Assembly (NCBI GenBank): GCA_916613615.1
Contig: OU744734.1
Span: 36,028,801-36,092,800, forward strand
Length of the DNA: 64,000 nucleotides
Direction of reading: 5' to 3'
DNA from: Steromphala cineraria
Lineage: Eukaryota > Mollusca > Gastropoda > Trochida > Trochidae
A program made the position numbers and the translations under genes. Below are positions 47,236-59,122 of this stretch, one piece after another. The notes under the pieces are model-generated. The model saw only the letters and a program-made list of their open reading frames with translations. It did not search any database and was not told the DNA's origin. Every line of letters begins with the position of its first letter. The stretch's first letter is position 1.

Positions 47236-48219
47236 CTGCAACAGAAAGTGAGGTAAACTTCAGCAGCTGCAGGTTTGATTATATTTATTACAGAAATAAT
47301 TAAATGAAATCAAAGTTGATAAATGATATAGCTTACATATAAATGTTAATATGGTCAATGAAAATTAATGTCATATGGCAGTGATAAAAAAGGTTATCAT
47401 GACAATAGAAATAAGTCAATCACAATAAGAAAAAGGTCCATGGCAATAACAAATAAGAAGACATAGTCATCAATATCCTCCGCCAAATCGGTTTCATAAG
47501 AGTATACAATAATTGAACATTGGCATTAAATCTGTAAAATATAATTTCAAGCTTATGATTTTCGAACTCCATTAAGGCATTGATACCCAAAAGACACGCA
47601 GCAAATTTGATAATCCTGTCTTAAACTGTTTCTGAGAATATTTGTCCCCCTTCCACTGCAGGTTGATGGCAAATAGAAAATCTGTGTATGAAAAAATCCA
47701 TGTGAGTTCTGTTGATAAAAAGGTCTGTTATTGGAATTTAATGTTGATTTAAAATGGTCCTTGCTAGTTTTATAATGATAATTAATATATGTGAGTGTAT
47801 ATCAGAAATGCTGTAAAGAGTTATTTCAAGATTCCTTAGAAATCATGTTAACACAATTTATTAATATTGTAAATATCAGTTTGATTTGAGACAACTTCTA
47901 TGTTGTGTTTTATAACAAAAAAAGTATTCCAAAACCTAGAAAATGGAAATTAATTGTGATATTATAAGGATGTATTATGATAAATTTGACAAATTTCAAA
48001 TAAAATCTGCACCTGTCAGTGAACCACTTCAATATTGATAAAATGGAAAGTGATATGAAATCAATAATGATAGATGATTCAGATTTGGTAATCTGTCAAG
48101 TCAAATTTCTAAGGCAATCAATATAGTGAAATTCATTTCACTGAGAACTAGCTGTTATCAAATTGTCACAAAGTTATTCATGAATTGCACTCATAATATT
48201 GAATGGTTTATTAGACCGG
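47236..48219. other. Intron-like sequence of the receptor gene and unit boundary
   Basis: Starts with the receptor acceptor (minus strand) and crosses the unit A/unit B junction at about 47985. I find no TM1-TM2-coding piece on the minus strand. Confidence 0.6.
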
Positions 48220-49240
48220 TTACTACTCCATAAATCTTCATAATCCTTCCAGGAAATAGAATTGTATTTGAGAACAAATTGAAAACTTAAAAGCTGTACA
48301 TACAGACTTATGAATATTTGTGAAAATTTCTGTCCTTTTTTTAGGGACACTTTGTGTCATTTAAGTCCTAATCAGTCTCTATATTGAAAAGCTTTCAAGA
48401 TTTCCCTAACTTCAGAGACCGGCAACTCCCAGAGTGGCACTCACACTCTGGTCTGTGAATTCAGGACGACGGCGCCAATGTTACCTTCACTTAAACCCCA
48501 CATTTGCATCACTTCAAATTGCCGACACTAATTCATTTGATGCATTCAACTCAAGTATTATCAAATTTGGCAACTGCAATCATAATAAAATCAATTTTAT
48601 TATTTGTCAGCGAGGCTGCAAGAATTACAAGACCTTTCCAAACAGTTGAAGGAGGTGTGTAAGAATGCTCTACATTGTGTGGCTCTTATTGAACCTCATA
48701 CAGGCCAAGTCCTGTCAAATTATGCTCATTTTATCAATGACTTGTTTGTTCATCAGATTTTTACAACAGCTGAGGCACGACAGCCTTCCCCTGACACGAA
48801 CATTCTGAGAATAGTCCACAACGGACCCAGCGCAGATCAATTAGTCAGCATGGTAAGAGGTTTGCGGTTAAAGGGCCCTTGTTACTGCTTTTTGACTCTA
48901 GTTCTGATTGCACTCAAAGACTTTGGTTATTCATTGGTGTTGTTCCTCCCTTGTGTTTTCCTTCAGAAAAACTTGGTGGAATTGTTGTCATATCGTCTAC
49001 AATAGATTGCCAGAATGACTTGGTGGTAATCATGTATCGATTCCCTTGAGTCGTTATGCTTGAGAGACATGTGCTTTTAGTCACGGTACGTTGATCAAGA
49101 ACAAATTGTGGGAGAAAATTGTAAGTCTTATTGAGTCCCCTGACACCTTGGTCTTTTCTTCACCATAAGTTAGTTCTGAGGACCACTTTATTAATTTTCT
49201 GCTTAGTGATGTCTTCAGTGGCGAAAATTATTTAGGGTTT
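48220..49240 (+). repeat. R1 segmental repeat, copy 3
   Basis: Matches copies 1 and 2. The first 150 bases are more diverged (tactactccataaatcttca), while from the candidate exon onward it tracks copy 2 closely, including the doublet remnant after 49250. Confidence 0.9.
48611..48852 (+). CDS. Candidate internal exon, R1 copy 3 (unknown protein)
   Basis: Same 242-base architecture as copy 1: acceptor tttgtcag at 48610 and donor ATG|gtaaga at 48853, phase 2 in and phase 0 out. The reading is RLQELQDLSKQLKEVCKNAL, LHCVALIEPHTGQVLSNYAH, NDLFVHQIFTTAEARQPSPD and TNILRIVHNGPSADQLVSM. It is open throughout and differs from copy 1 by a handful of residues. No family recognised, and no joining exon identified in the window. 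Confidence 0.42.
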
Positions 49241-51751
49241 CTCTGATAGAAAACCTGAATCTCTATAAAAACAACGTTCTTGCATTACCAAGACAACCAG
49301 AATCCTTCTCCATGTCAGATGGAAGCGAGGGGATCATGCCAGGAACTCATTGTGTCCACTCAGAGATAGTTTGTTCAAGCTTGTGTGTCCCCATCATCAG
49401 ATGTTACAAATCAACTCTCAAAATGTCTGCTGGCTAGCACAATCATCTCTATAGACTGATGTGTCTCCGTTGATTAAATCCCAATGTAACTCTGTTTTAT
49501 ACTCTAAAGGGACAAACTTGTTTGGGCTTTAATTTGTAAAAGATAGCTTTTTCTGGAAGATGCCTCAAATTTAAGATCTAAGATGCATTAAGTTATTGAA
49601 GATTTGAAATTTCTTTGTTGACAAATTTAATCATAACTTTAGTATTATTTTATCCCACCTTATGTCTGTCAAGCTGTCTGTCAAAATCATATCCTTTCTA
49701 AAACTAAAGAATTTTACTACCTAGGTCAAAGCAACTTGGTATGTGTATGATAGATTTTCAACTTCTTGGGATTTATATTTTCAGCAGTATCCTTGGAAAT
49801 GGAACATTAAGTCCATTTCAAGATGAGAACTCAAACACTGTTAGATCTAGCTCAGTGCAACTTGGCATGTGGATTGATCAACATGTGTAGACGTGCTTAC
49901 TGAGTTTTCCAACTGCTATGAAATTTGTTGGTAGTTTCTCTGGTTACGTAATATAGAATTCCAGTTCTGGGGTAGAACTCATAAACTGTTAGGACTTAGG
50001 TTGATGAAACTTGACAATTGGATCAGTCAACATGTGTAGTTGTGCCATTTGAGGTTTTCAGTTAGTCTGTCTAACAGCCCCTGAAACAAAATATCTTTAA
50101 AGACCCACACAAGTCTATATTATTGTAGCAAGTCTAGCTCACTGCAGTTTCAAAATGAACAGCTTCAGTGGGATCCTTTCAATTTTAATAGTAGAAAGCT
50201 GCATTTAATATGTATTTCATTTCAGAGACTGAAATTTAGTCTAGTTTTCATTTTTTTCTTGTAAGGTAGCCTTAGTGCAATGTTAAATATTGGGAGTTAT
50301 GATCAACCTTAACAAAGGTAAAGTAGGCCAAGAACATATGAAACAGTCTAGAATAGCCCATGCAGGATTTACACTTCAACTTCTTTTTGTAAGATAGCCT
50401 TAGTACAATGTTAAATATTGGGAGTTATGATCAACCTAACAAAGATGAAAGTGGACCCAGAGAACAGTCTAGAATAGCCCATGCAGAATTTGCAGTCCCG
50501 GTTGATTAAGTTCTATATCTAGGGACCTGTTTGCAGCATGTTCAACCTGCAAGTGACTGGTTGAATAGCAGGTAGGGCTGCCCACTGTTAGGTACTGCCA
50601 TTATATCCGGACCAGGGATTGTTTCTTTCTTCCATCCAGGAAATTAAAAGATTTCATTCACAAGGCTACACAGGCAGTGTCCTTAACCTCAGCCCCTTAT
50701 GATTTTGATATAGGGCAGTGAACTTTTCTACAGAATCTGATAATTACCAATTGCAGTAGCTAGATAGGCTTCAAACTCAAATGTGGATGTAATTATTTCA
50801 TAGTGCCCTGAATGCAGTTTCTAAACAGACTTTCACATGCATCAAACTCTATGCCTTTGTCAAAAACTTGATTTTTTTCTCATATGTAGATACTGTTAAA
50901 GAGAATTTGAGGGACAATTCAAATCCCCCTCTTGATTTTGTTCATGACTATCCAAATATTATTCCCCATTACCTAAGAAAATAATAAACATAATATTTCA
51001 AAATACCTGCTGTTAAATTATGTATTTATGACCTCCCTCCTAAACAACATTTGGAGGGGGTTAAGATGAAGGTTTTTGTGGTTTTAACCATTTCATAACC
51101 CCAACCCTCGTGAACAATTTATAGATCAATAGCACAAGTTCATCTCTTATTATCCTCTAATATATGGCTTGCCAAAATCAATTCAACTTCATCTTCTTCT
51201 TGTTAATATATACTACGATAGAGTTTGAACACTTTTTATGATATTTATATATCAGAAATAAAATATAAATATATGTTTATATATATCGATTATCAATCCA
51301 CCCAACACAGGCCCCTCCCTCTGTCTTTATCCCTTTACCATCATCTGAAAGACATAGCTTCATTATCTTGACCATTCCTCCTGCTTATCATGTCCATGAC
51401 TTTAATACCCTGATTAAGATGCTAAGCCCTACTTAGCCTTGTCCTTTTCTCAAGAGCCTCTGACTTGTAATAAAGAAGTGAAGCTCAACACTGATCCAGT
51501 CTAATTAAGCAACTGCCTGCATTTCCTTGAGACTCTTAGTTATCCAGCTATGTTAATACTTAACAGCGTGGTTCGGATTGATTGAAAACTGGCCATCTTG
51601 GACATTCTGATAATGAGCTCCAAGAAATCTATGAGGTGTCAATAGATAAGTATGGATTTAACTGTTAATCCATTTGGGAAGCTTTAGTTCAAATTTAAGG
51701 TTAAATCTACAATTTCAAACAATTTGGGGTTAATCTTCAAGGAGCAGAAGG
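49241..51751. other. Shared spacer of unit B
   Basis: Collinear with 31010-34790 of unit A minus the two unit-A insertions. It includes the tagctcagtgcaacttgg array at 49715-50055 and a local duplication of cctta-gtgcaatgttaaata at 50268 and 50396. No gene seen. Confidence 0.55.
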
Positions 51752-51926
51752 ACGTTTTTTGTTAGTTTCCTTTTTTTTATTTTTCAATTATTATTTTACG
51801 TTAATGCTAAATGTATTATTTTGATAGTGTCAAAAACCTCATAACACAAACCTAACATCCATAGTGAGAGAACAAAATTCACATAATGTCCATTGGCGGC
51901 CATTTTTGTGTGAACACTTTTAATTA
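51752..51926 (+). mobile_element. MITE family M1, copy 6 (truncated both ends)
   Basis: Only the middle remains (gctaaatgtattattttga through attggcggccatttttgtgt). The right end stops abruptly at the palindrome beginning 51926, where unit A retains the full M1 right end. Confidence 0.7.
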
Positions 51927-51951
51927 TACCCCCGACCAACGGTCCGGGGTA
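51926..51951. repeat. Short GC-rich palindrome
   Basis: The segment tacccccgaccaacggtccg and following gggta is an imperfect inverted repeat. Similar palindromes (atacccccgaac...) are recurrent in bivalve genomes in my recollection. It replaces the end of an M1 element relative to unit A. Confidence 0.5.
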
Positions 51952-52049
51952 TCTAGTAATACCAACACTTTTTCATTGAAATAAGATTAAAGATGCTAGA
52001 TTGACAAACTTTGAATTAAAATGTAACAAGCTCAATACAACTCCATGCA

Positions 52050-52256
52050 ATGCCAATAGAACACAATATAAGCTTGGTTTATTACAGTGGTCAATCTCCA
52101 CTAAACAATGAACTCCATGGCATGAAAAATCTAAAAACCAATAATGATTTCCAAGATATCAAATCCTTCACTGATGAAGCAGACATATTGCGAAGACCTC
52201 TGATCAAAACAAGAGCCAACCTTGGGCCAACACTGATCCAACCACAAGTTATGTAA
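52050..52256 (+). CDS. Small ORF preserved only in unit B
   Basis: 68 codons, MPIEHNISLVYYSGQSP ... SFTDEADILRRPLIKTRANL ... LIQPQVM, then TAA. In unit A the same region has a one-base insertion that brings an early TGA. The distal part looks protein-like but I recognise no family, and no acceptor or upstream exon is clear. A chance ORF is quite possible. Confidence 0.2.
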   Translation: MPIEHNISLVYYSGQSPLNNELHGMKNLKTNNDFQDIKSFTDEADILRRPLIKTRANLGPTLIQPQVM

Positions 52257-52924
52257 TGATACTTTTGATAGACACATTAAAGTTGCAGCCTCTTGCGTGC
52301 ATGGAAAGTATTTCCTCCCCTCCAATTAAGTTTGAATTAGCATGGAGTTAGCTTCAGCCGTCTTGCAGTAAATTTGTTACTTTTTCCATTCCCCGAGGCG
52401 CAAGGTGGCAACTAAAGGATGTGGACAAAGCATGCTTGTTGACATATTAATTAGCTTGGCCATTATTCCAAGTAAAGAGCCATTCCAAGATAGTTCCATT
52501 TGACTTATGGCCTTTTGAAAGGACAAATCAAACTGGCTTTAAAAAGACACAGAATCCAATGGCTGTACTGGATAACTGAACATTCAAGTTCAAGACATGC
52601 TATTCCTAAATTGGACTGCCAAAGCGGTAAGCTAAAAAAGGACCTTAGAATCACAAAAGATAATGGCTGATATATTGATCGTGGTTATGTTTAAGTATGA
52701 TGTTATTGACCTGCATAAATGGTCGTTCATCTTTAGTATTTGCGTGGTGTCAATGGTGGACTTAAACAGGAAGTTGTTGTTTCTGACAGGAAGTACGAGA
52801 TCAGAGGACTTCAGTTTTAACAGAATCCTTTACTCATTTCACTAAAAGGGCATATTGTTATTGCATATGATCACATTATACCCTTTTCATGATTTGAGGA
52901 ATGAAAAGATCAAGAAAACACTAA
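52257..52924. other. Shared spacer of unit B
   Basis: Collinear with 35440-36103 at high identity (ttccattccccgaggcgcaa, ggtggcaactaaaggatgtg). No coding frame is preserved in both units. Confidence 0.5.
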
Positions 52925-53180
52925 AAGGGGAAGCAGCAGGATTTAGGGAGAATATTAGGTGATGTCAGGAACATGAAAATAAATAGTTCCAAATGAAAGA
53001 CAATATGTTCAACTTAAATAAAGCAGTAATAAATTGATGATACATGTATAATGTAAATTTCAGCCATGTGATTTCTTTTTCTTACACAAAATACATTCAA
53101 GGTGTTAAAAAAAATGGCTGCAAATTGACTTTATGTGAATCTTTATAATTTGAACTCTGACTATGGATGATTGGTTTAAG
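52925..53180 (-). mobile_element. MITE family M1, copy 7 (truncated)
   Basis: Starts aggggaagcagcagg as in copy 4, with the interior inverted. The right end is lost after ggatgattggttta, and about 470 bases of unit A are missing after this point. Confidence 0.7.
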
Positions 53181-53994
53181 TAGAGGTTTAAGTTTTGTTT
53201 TATCATTGTCATGCATGCTTTCCTCCAGCATTATTTTGCTAGTGAAATATTTCCTCATCTTTATTCTATCTGATATTCGGAAGAATATTCTTATTAAAAG
53301 AACTTTAAACCAAATTTTTATTCAAATTTTTATCCCTTGAAACCATTTCTCTAGTCTGGAGGCACCATTGTTGCTATAAACACTGAAACAATATCATGTA
53401 ATTGAAATAGTCTTGAAGAGAATGCGAGCTTCATTCCCCTTGAGAGAAGAATTGTTTTTGACACTTCTCCCTTGAAACATTGAAATTCCCCTCTGGTGCA
53501 AGATATAGAAAGATTACTTTACACAAACCCTTAATTTAATATGTTAATAAAATATTCTGGAAAATAGTTTAAAATCATCCCCTTTAAGAGGACACCAGGA
53601 TCATGTCCGTATTCCTTTATACCATTATTAATCTTGTATGATGCTATGTCATTTTTAATCAACAGTTAGGTATCAAAATCTTGAAAACTTGTTCTCCAAA
53701 AGAAAGAAGTCCTTACATTTCACCTTGATAATATCTTAATCACTTGATAACAAAAATACTCATCAGGCGTTCAATCATTTAGATGACACCAAATCAATGA
53801 AAAGATTGAAAAATCATGAAGAGTTCTTAGGAACTTCATCCCCTATTAGAGAGATACCCTGACTTTTACACCTGGATAATGCCTTTATTCCTCGATACCA
53901 TTAATTTTCTCGTCTGGCGCCGGACCATAAAAGAGGATGACAATGAGAAGTCAAGGTGTGGACAGCGCCAACGGTTTCTCTGAACATCTTCCAG
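53181..53994. other. Shared spacer of unit B
   Basis: Collinear with about 36650-37525 of unit A, minus a 70-base piece present in A at 37185-37245. No gene seen. Confidence 0.45.
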
Positions 53995-54160
53995 CCCAAT
54001 GGACACAACTCTTTATGTCTGGCCTTTGCTGCCAACGGTGCTTGGACCTTCAAGTGTCTTTGCAATTGGCTGGCAGTCAGACAGAATCTTGAGACCTTTG
54101 ATTGTCCAATTGTGCAGTTATCAGAGCCAGACAGTCATTGGTTCTTCTCTCAAGAGCAAT
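53995..54160 (+). CDS. Candidate exon conserved between duplicate units (B)
   Basis: Partner of 37526-37691, same length (166 bases), same acceptor and donor words, and one residue change within the exon (AIRQ to AVRQ). See that entry for the reading. Preservation without indels in both copies is the main support. Confidence 0.3.
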
Positions 54161-54260
54161 GTAAGAATTCATCTTCCAATTCAAAATTTATCATTTATGC
54201 AGGAATGGATATGACATTTTTGTCTGCCATATCTTCCCCATTGTGCTTCCCATATTCTTA

Positions 54261-55299
54261 ACTTGGAGTCTCCCCATATATCTCAATACCTTTTGAAAAG
54301 TAGATGAACAGATTTGGTATTCTTTTATATAAATCCTTTAATCTGTTTAAACCAATAAGAATCTGGATTAAGGAAGCATTGTAGGTAGTCATGTTAACTT
54401 TCTGAAATTTCTGATTATGTACAATAAATGGTAACCTTATTTGAAATTATATTTTCTTGTTTTAGCTATGAAAACACAACATTTCAGTATTTCTTGCTTA
54501 ACCATCTTTTTAAGAGGACAACAAAAGCTTTAAGGACGGCACCATTTTGACTCCAAGCCTTGCATGCTCTTGCTCATTTGGTTTTAAATAAAATTTAAAA
54601 CATTAATGCTTAAAAATGCTGATAAAAAGCAAATTGTTTTTTCTGAAGAAAAACCAGCCAAATATTATTCCCTTTCGTCTATAAGTACCACAATAATGCT
54701 CTTAGAATACCTTTGTGCTGAATGGGGGCTCAAAAATCTTTCTACAAATTTCTTCCTTATCTGGGTTATCTTTTGATTCTATTTTTTTATTTTCATATCT
54801 TAAACATTTTCTGCAACAAAAACAGTAAATCATTTACATGTGCAGAAAGAAAGGAACTTGAATGCATACATTTTTGCACCACGTCCTTTTGAAATGATCA
54901 AATATTTTCCTAGACAGCTTCTGCGTTATCAACGCGTGAATAACTCAAATAATAAACTCTTTTCGGCGCTGTGTCTGGAAAAGTGCACAAATGACCCTAT
55001 AGATTGGGGGGAATGGCAGATATATAACAAACCAAGAATAAGTTATAACGCAATGTCTTTGATGTGCATTATTTAGTACCGGCACCAATATTGACAAATG
55101 AATGCAAGTGTACATTAATGTTTCTGTAAGAAATTGCTTTGAATTGGAACAAAGAAATTGCATTGGACGGGGTCAAAATGACCTGGAACCAGTGTTATGG
55201 TTTTCATTTTTATTTTTCAAGTTGACCTGCTTTCAATTTACATGTTTTGGAGTTGTAATTTCTCTTCATAAGGAAGCAATTTTTCATTTAAACCACCAC
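54261..55299. other. Shared spacer of unit B
   Basis: Collinear with 37792-38829. No recognised gene. Confidence 0.45.
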
Positions 55300-55440
55300 T
55301 GGACTCATTACCTTATCGTGGTGTGGTGTTTTGTGTGCTTCAGCGACCCTGAGATCTATGCCAGCTGAAGCTTACATGCTCCTGGTAGGGTCACCCAAGC
55401 TGGACAGGTCGACGGGTAGAAGCCAGGCCAAATTTTAGTC
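55300..55440 (+). mobile_element. Possible retroelement 5' fragment, unit B
   Basis: Longer version of 38830-38960: ccttatcgtggtgtggtgtt, ctcctggtagggtcacccaa, gctggacaggtcgacgggta. Unit A has lost about 20 bases around acccaagctggacaggtc. Confidence 0.35.
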
Positions 55441-57575
55441 CCTCCAAGCTTCCTATCACTTACTATGTCTTTCTTTCCATCTATCCCCTCGCCCTTTTTA
55501 TCCCTTTCTCCTTGATTTATCTACTCTCTTTTGGATGGCAACATCCACATGTTTGATAACGAATATATTGTTCAAAACATGTTAAAACCCAACTCACTCA
55601 CTTCAGTTAAAATATGACGTTGTCACGTTGGATGAGCAAACTCTCTTATTAATTTTGAGTAATTGAGTAAGTTTAGATTCATTGAAATGCTTGAAAAACA
55701 GTATATATGTCTGGTTCATGGTGTCTTCATAAAGAATATCACTAGAATAAACCTTTTAACTCCTAGAGTGATTAAATTCCAAATTCCACTGAAAATTCAA
55801 CATTTTCCAAAAAAATGGATTTTTATATTACAACACCTCACTTCCCCCTCTCCACTTCCCAAATTGATCATCACCCTTATACAATACAACTCTTGCTCCA
55901 ACTAGGGGCACAAATTTCTTTGAAACGAAAAAATTTTTTTTTCCAGTTTTTCACTTTGAAGTTGCTTTTGTACTGTTAATTTCCTGCATCGGCCAAGCAT
56001 CTAAATCCAATTTTATAGTGAATTGGCAATTTGTGATTTGACATTTTGGTGCGGATAAAATTGTCATCATTTCCAGCATCTATATAATCCAGCAACAAAG
56101 ATCATATAATCATTAACATTACCTTGTACCTTTTATTGTAATTAACGTCAACAGAAATTTATGTTTTGACATTTCAGTCATTTCAACATCAAACAATGAT
56201 GAAAAACTTTGGTCCGACTAAAATCGATTAGAACGGATGAACAGGATAAGAAAAACAAGACCATGTATTTATAACCAGACATAATATAATGGCTGCTATG
56301 TGAAGTTTGTCACCGTTTCTTGTTACAGATTTTTCTGCACTGTTATTCTATTAGTGACAGGCTTTCAAAAACATATCAATTTTTTAAAATAATTCAATGA
56401 TCTAATTTCATATCCAATCATTCGAGGGTATCTTTTCCACAGTGAATAAATCTCATCAAAATGTTTACTTGCCAAACAATATTTCCATATACTATATATT
56501 AATATACCGATATTCAATATTAACTATATCTCATTACTATCCATACATTTAGAAGAGGTGTCACATGAAATTTTGTGCAACCATTTCAATGTTGGTTAAC
56601 ACCTTTTTGATGAATTGTTTGGGAATTGAAATCACTTAAGAACTTTGACTTACATAATTTAGTATGTTGTAGAACTTCATTTACTTTTTCAAAAGATCTT
56701 TGAGCAGTTAATTGATAAAATTTGTTTTCCTTTTGTAGGAGATCTCTTTGTTTCCATTAGAATACATGTTCCAGTGTCTTTAAAGATAACATGAGTTAAT
56801 TAAGAAATATCCTACCCTAATTGCATGGAAAATTGATGCTTTGCTGCTTCTTCTTAACATACTTTGCACTGTTTGTGGTATCAACAAGACTGTCAAAATC
56901 TATTTAAATGTTTAACCTTAATGTCGTACATCACAGTCTGTAATCAACATATTCTTATATATATACCTTTTTTGTCTATATCCTTCCATATGCATATTGC
57001 CATTGAAACATAATTCTATTATTCTTCGTTCTAACATGTCCTTTGTAAAATAAACATGAGTTAGTCAAAATCCATGTTACTGCAATCAACAAGGGTAAGT
57101 CAAAGTCCATGTAATAGTTTAATGTTTATGTATCACACTATAGTCTGTAATCAACATATTCTTGTTTCTGACATCCATCCAACTACAAAGTCATCATGTT
57201 TTCTCATATAACAGTGAATTGGCAATGATTTGACCATAACACAACCAAAATTGACAAGTCTGTAGTTCAAAGACAAGTTAATGTAATTGTAGTGGTCATG
57301 ACAAAATTCTCTGAAATCGAAACCATCACACTTTGGCTTTCTTTAAGAAATCAAAACATTTTGTAAAAGGGAAAAATCTTTGAGAAAAAGAGATTATTAC
57401 CAAATCAAAGTTTATTAATGGAGTATAGCTAGGTAAGCATGCTGTTCTAGCTCTCATGCCAAAGGCCGGAATCCTGGTTAAGTCACCAAAATTGTGCAAC
57501 CTGAGCCGTAAGGACGTCATAGTCATTTAACTGTTAGGAAATGATGTTTTCTTTTTAAAAGTGCCTTACATGTAT
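55441..57575. other. Shared spacer of unit B
   Basis: Collinear with 38961-41052, especially close between 56880 and 57400. No gene seen. Confidence 0.5.
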
Positions 57576-57901
57576 TTAAAGGGACAGTAGCACGGTTTAG
57601 GGTAAATATAAGGTGATGTCATGGAAATAAATGGTTTCAATTTAAAGACAGTGTATTTAAGCTAAATGGAGCAGTAATAAATCAAATATAAAATGTAAAG
57701 TTCAGCCATGCAATTTCTTTTTCTAACACAAAATCAATCAAAGGTGTTCACACAAAAATGGAATTTTTATAATTTGTTCTCTGACTATTGATGATCGGTT
57801 TGTGTAATGAGATATTTTACTCTAACAAATAAATACATTTGATATCAACGTACAATTATCAGTGAAAAATTGAAAATAAAACATGCTACTGCTCCTTTAA
57901 A
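57576..57901 (-). mobile_element. MITE family M1, copy 8
   Basis: Begins ttaaagggacagtagcacgg and ends catgctactgctcctttaa; orthologous to copy 5 of unit A. Confidence 0.85.
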
Positions 57902-58161
57902 TGAAACCTGAAAACAAGATGTCTGTACCTAGATCAAGCCTAGAGCTAAGCAGTTGACTTGAATATACGTTTCCGTCCGTAATGATGTAGATAGTGCTTT
58001 GAGGTAGCATTATTTGTAAATTGCATGTCATAATAACCAAGCCTTTACAAAAGGTGAACCCGTCCGCATATATAGTTACTCTGCCTGGAAATGAAACTTC
58101 ATAGTTTTCAACTGAGAATATAAGTCTCTTATTGCCAGAAAACAAATTTCCGGTAAAGATC

Positions 58162-58481
58162 TTAAAGGGGCAGTAGCACGTTTTTTGATAATTTTATATT
58201 TTAAATATTTCACTTAAATTTGTAAGTTAATGCTAAATGTATTATACTGACTGTGTCAACAATCTCACATCACACAAGCCATTGGTGGCCATTTTATGTG
58301 AACACCTTTAATTCATTTTGTGCAAGAAAAAGGAATCGCACGGCTTAACTTTACGTTATATATTTGAATTATTACTGCTTCATTTAGTTTAAATACATTG
58401 TCTTTCAATCGGAACGGTTTATTTTCATTTTCCTGACATCACCTTATATTCCCCCGAAAAACGTGCTACTGCCCCTTTAAA
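58162..58481 (+). mobile_element. MITE family M1, copy 9
   Basis: Begins ttaaaggggcagtagcacg and ends aacgtgctactgcccctttaa, with near-intact inverted ends. Unit A lacks it together with about 90 bases of adjacent unique sequence; there, gttactc is joined directly to ttaaacctt, which keeps the last bases of this element. A therefore lost it by deletion. Confidence 0.88.
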
Positions 58482-58903
58482 CCTAAATATTGCCATATCA
58501 CACCAATTCTGATGTCTCTGCCTTGGTTGCCTGTCGAAGCACGTATCGAATACAAGATCCTCAAACTTGCCTATCAGTGCATTCATGGCACGGCGCCCCA
58601 GTATCTCCAAGAACTCCTCTCTCCCTATGTCCAAGCAAGAACTCGGCGGTCGTCATCACACCTTCTTTGTGTGCCCAAATGGAATCGCAAAACGTTTGGA
58701 TATCAAACTTACCAGAACATGGCCTCAGTGAAATGGAACTCCCTCCCTGATGAACTTAAACTATGTCCAACCCTAGACAACTTTAAATGTCACTTCAAGA
58801 CCTTTCTCTTCAAAAACTCTTATATCAATTGACTTTACTGTTAGCGCTATGAGCATACCTAGTGTGGAGTTTGGCGCTATATAAATGGACACATTATTAT
58901 GAA
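58482..58903 (+). mobile_element. 3' end of an L2/CR1-like LINE, unit B
   Basis: Same truncated reverse-transcriptase tail as 41744-42145 (LPWLPVEARIEYKILKLAYQ, WNSLPDELKLCPTLDNFKCH), ending in the intact LINE 3' signature tttggcgctatataaatgga near 58871. Confidence 0.87.
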
Positions 58904-59122
58904 TATCCCTGGATCCTTCGATTACCATCAATTTTCTGAAAAATGCTTGATTCATCATTTTGTGTTAATTTTGTTAAAATCAAATCTTTGAAGTTTATAT
59001 ATAGAAGTGGTAAATGAAAGATTCTTTTCACTTCATTTTTATGAAAACTTGTGTTAGAATTATAGTTTTTGAGAGTTATTAAGAATTGGTCTACATTAAG
59101 AACAGCAAAATTTCTATGATGA

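Larger units (their letters stand above)
29690..47985 (+). repeat. Tandem segmental duplication, unit A (about 18.3 kb)
   Basis: Sequence from acttcaaataaaatctg at about 29697 onward aligns in order with the sequence from about 47990 onward: R1, the tagctcaatg array, M1 copies, a conserved ORF block at 37.5 kb, LINE ends, tandem arrays and the tRNA-like block. Offsets vary from about 16.5 to 19.4 kb because of insertions, deletions and array changes. Unit A ends with the serotonin-receptor exon. Overall similarity is high by eye (roughly 90-98 percent locally). Confidence 0.93.
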
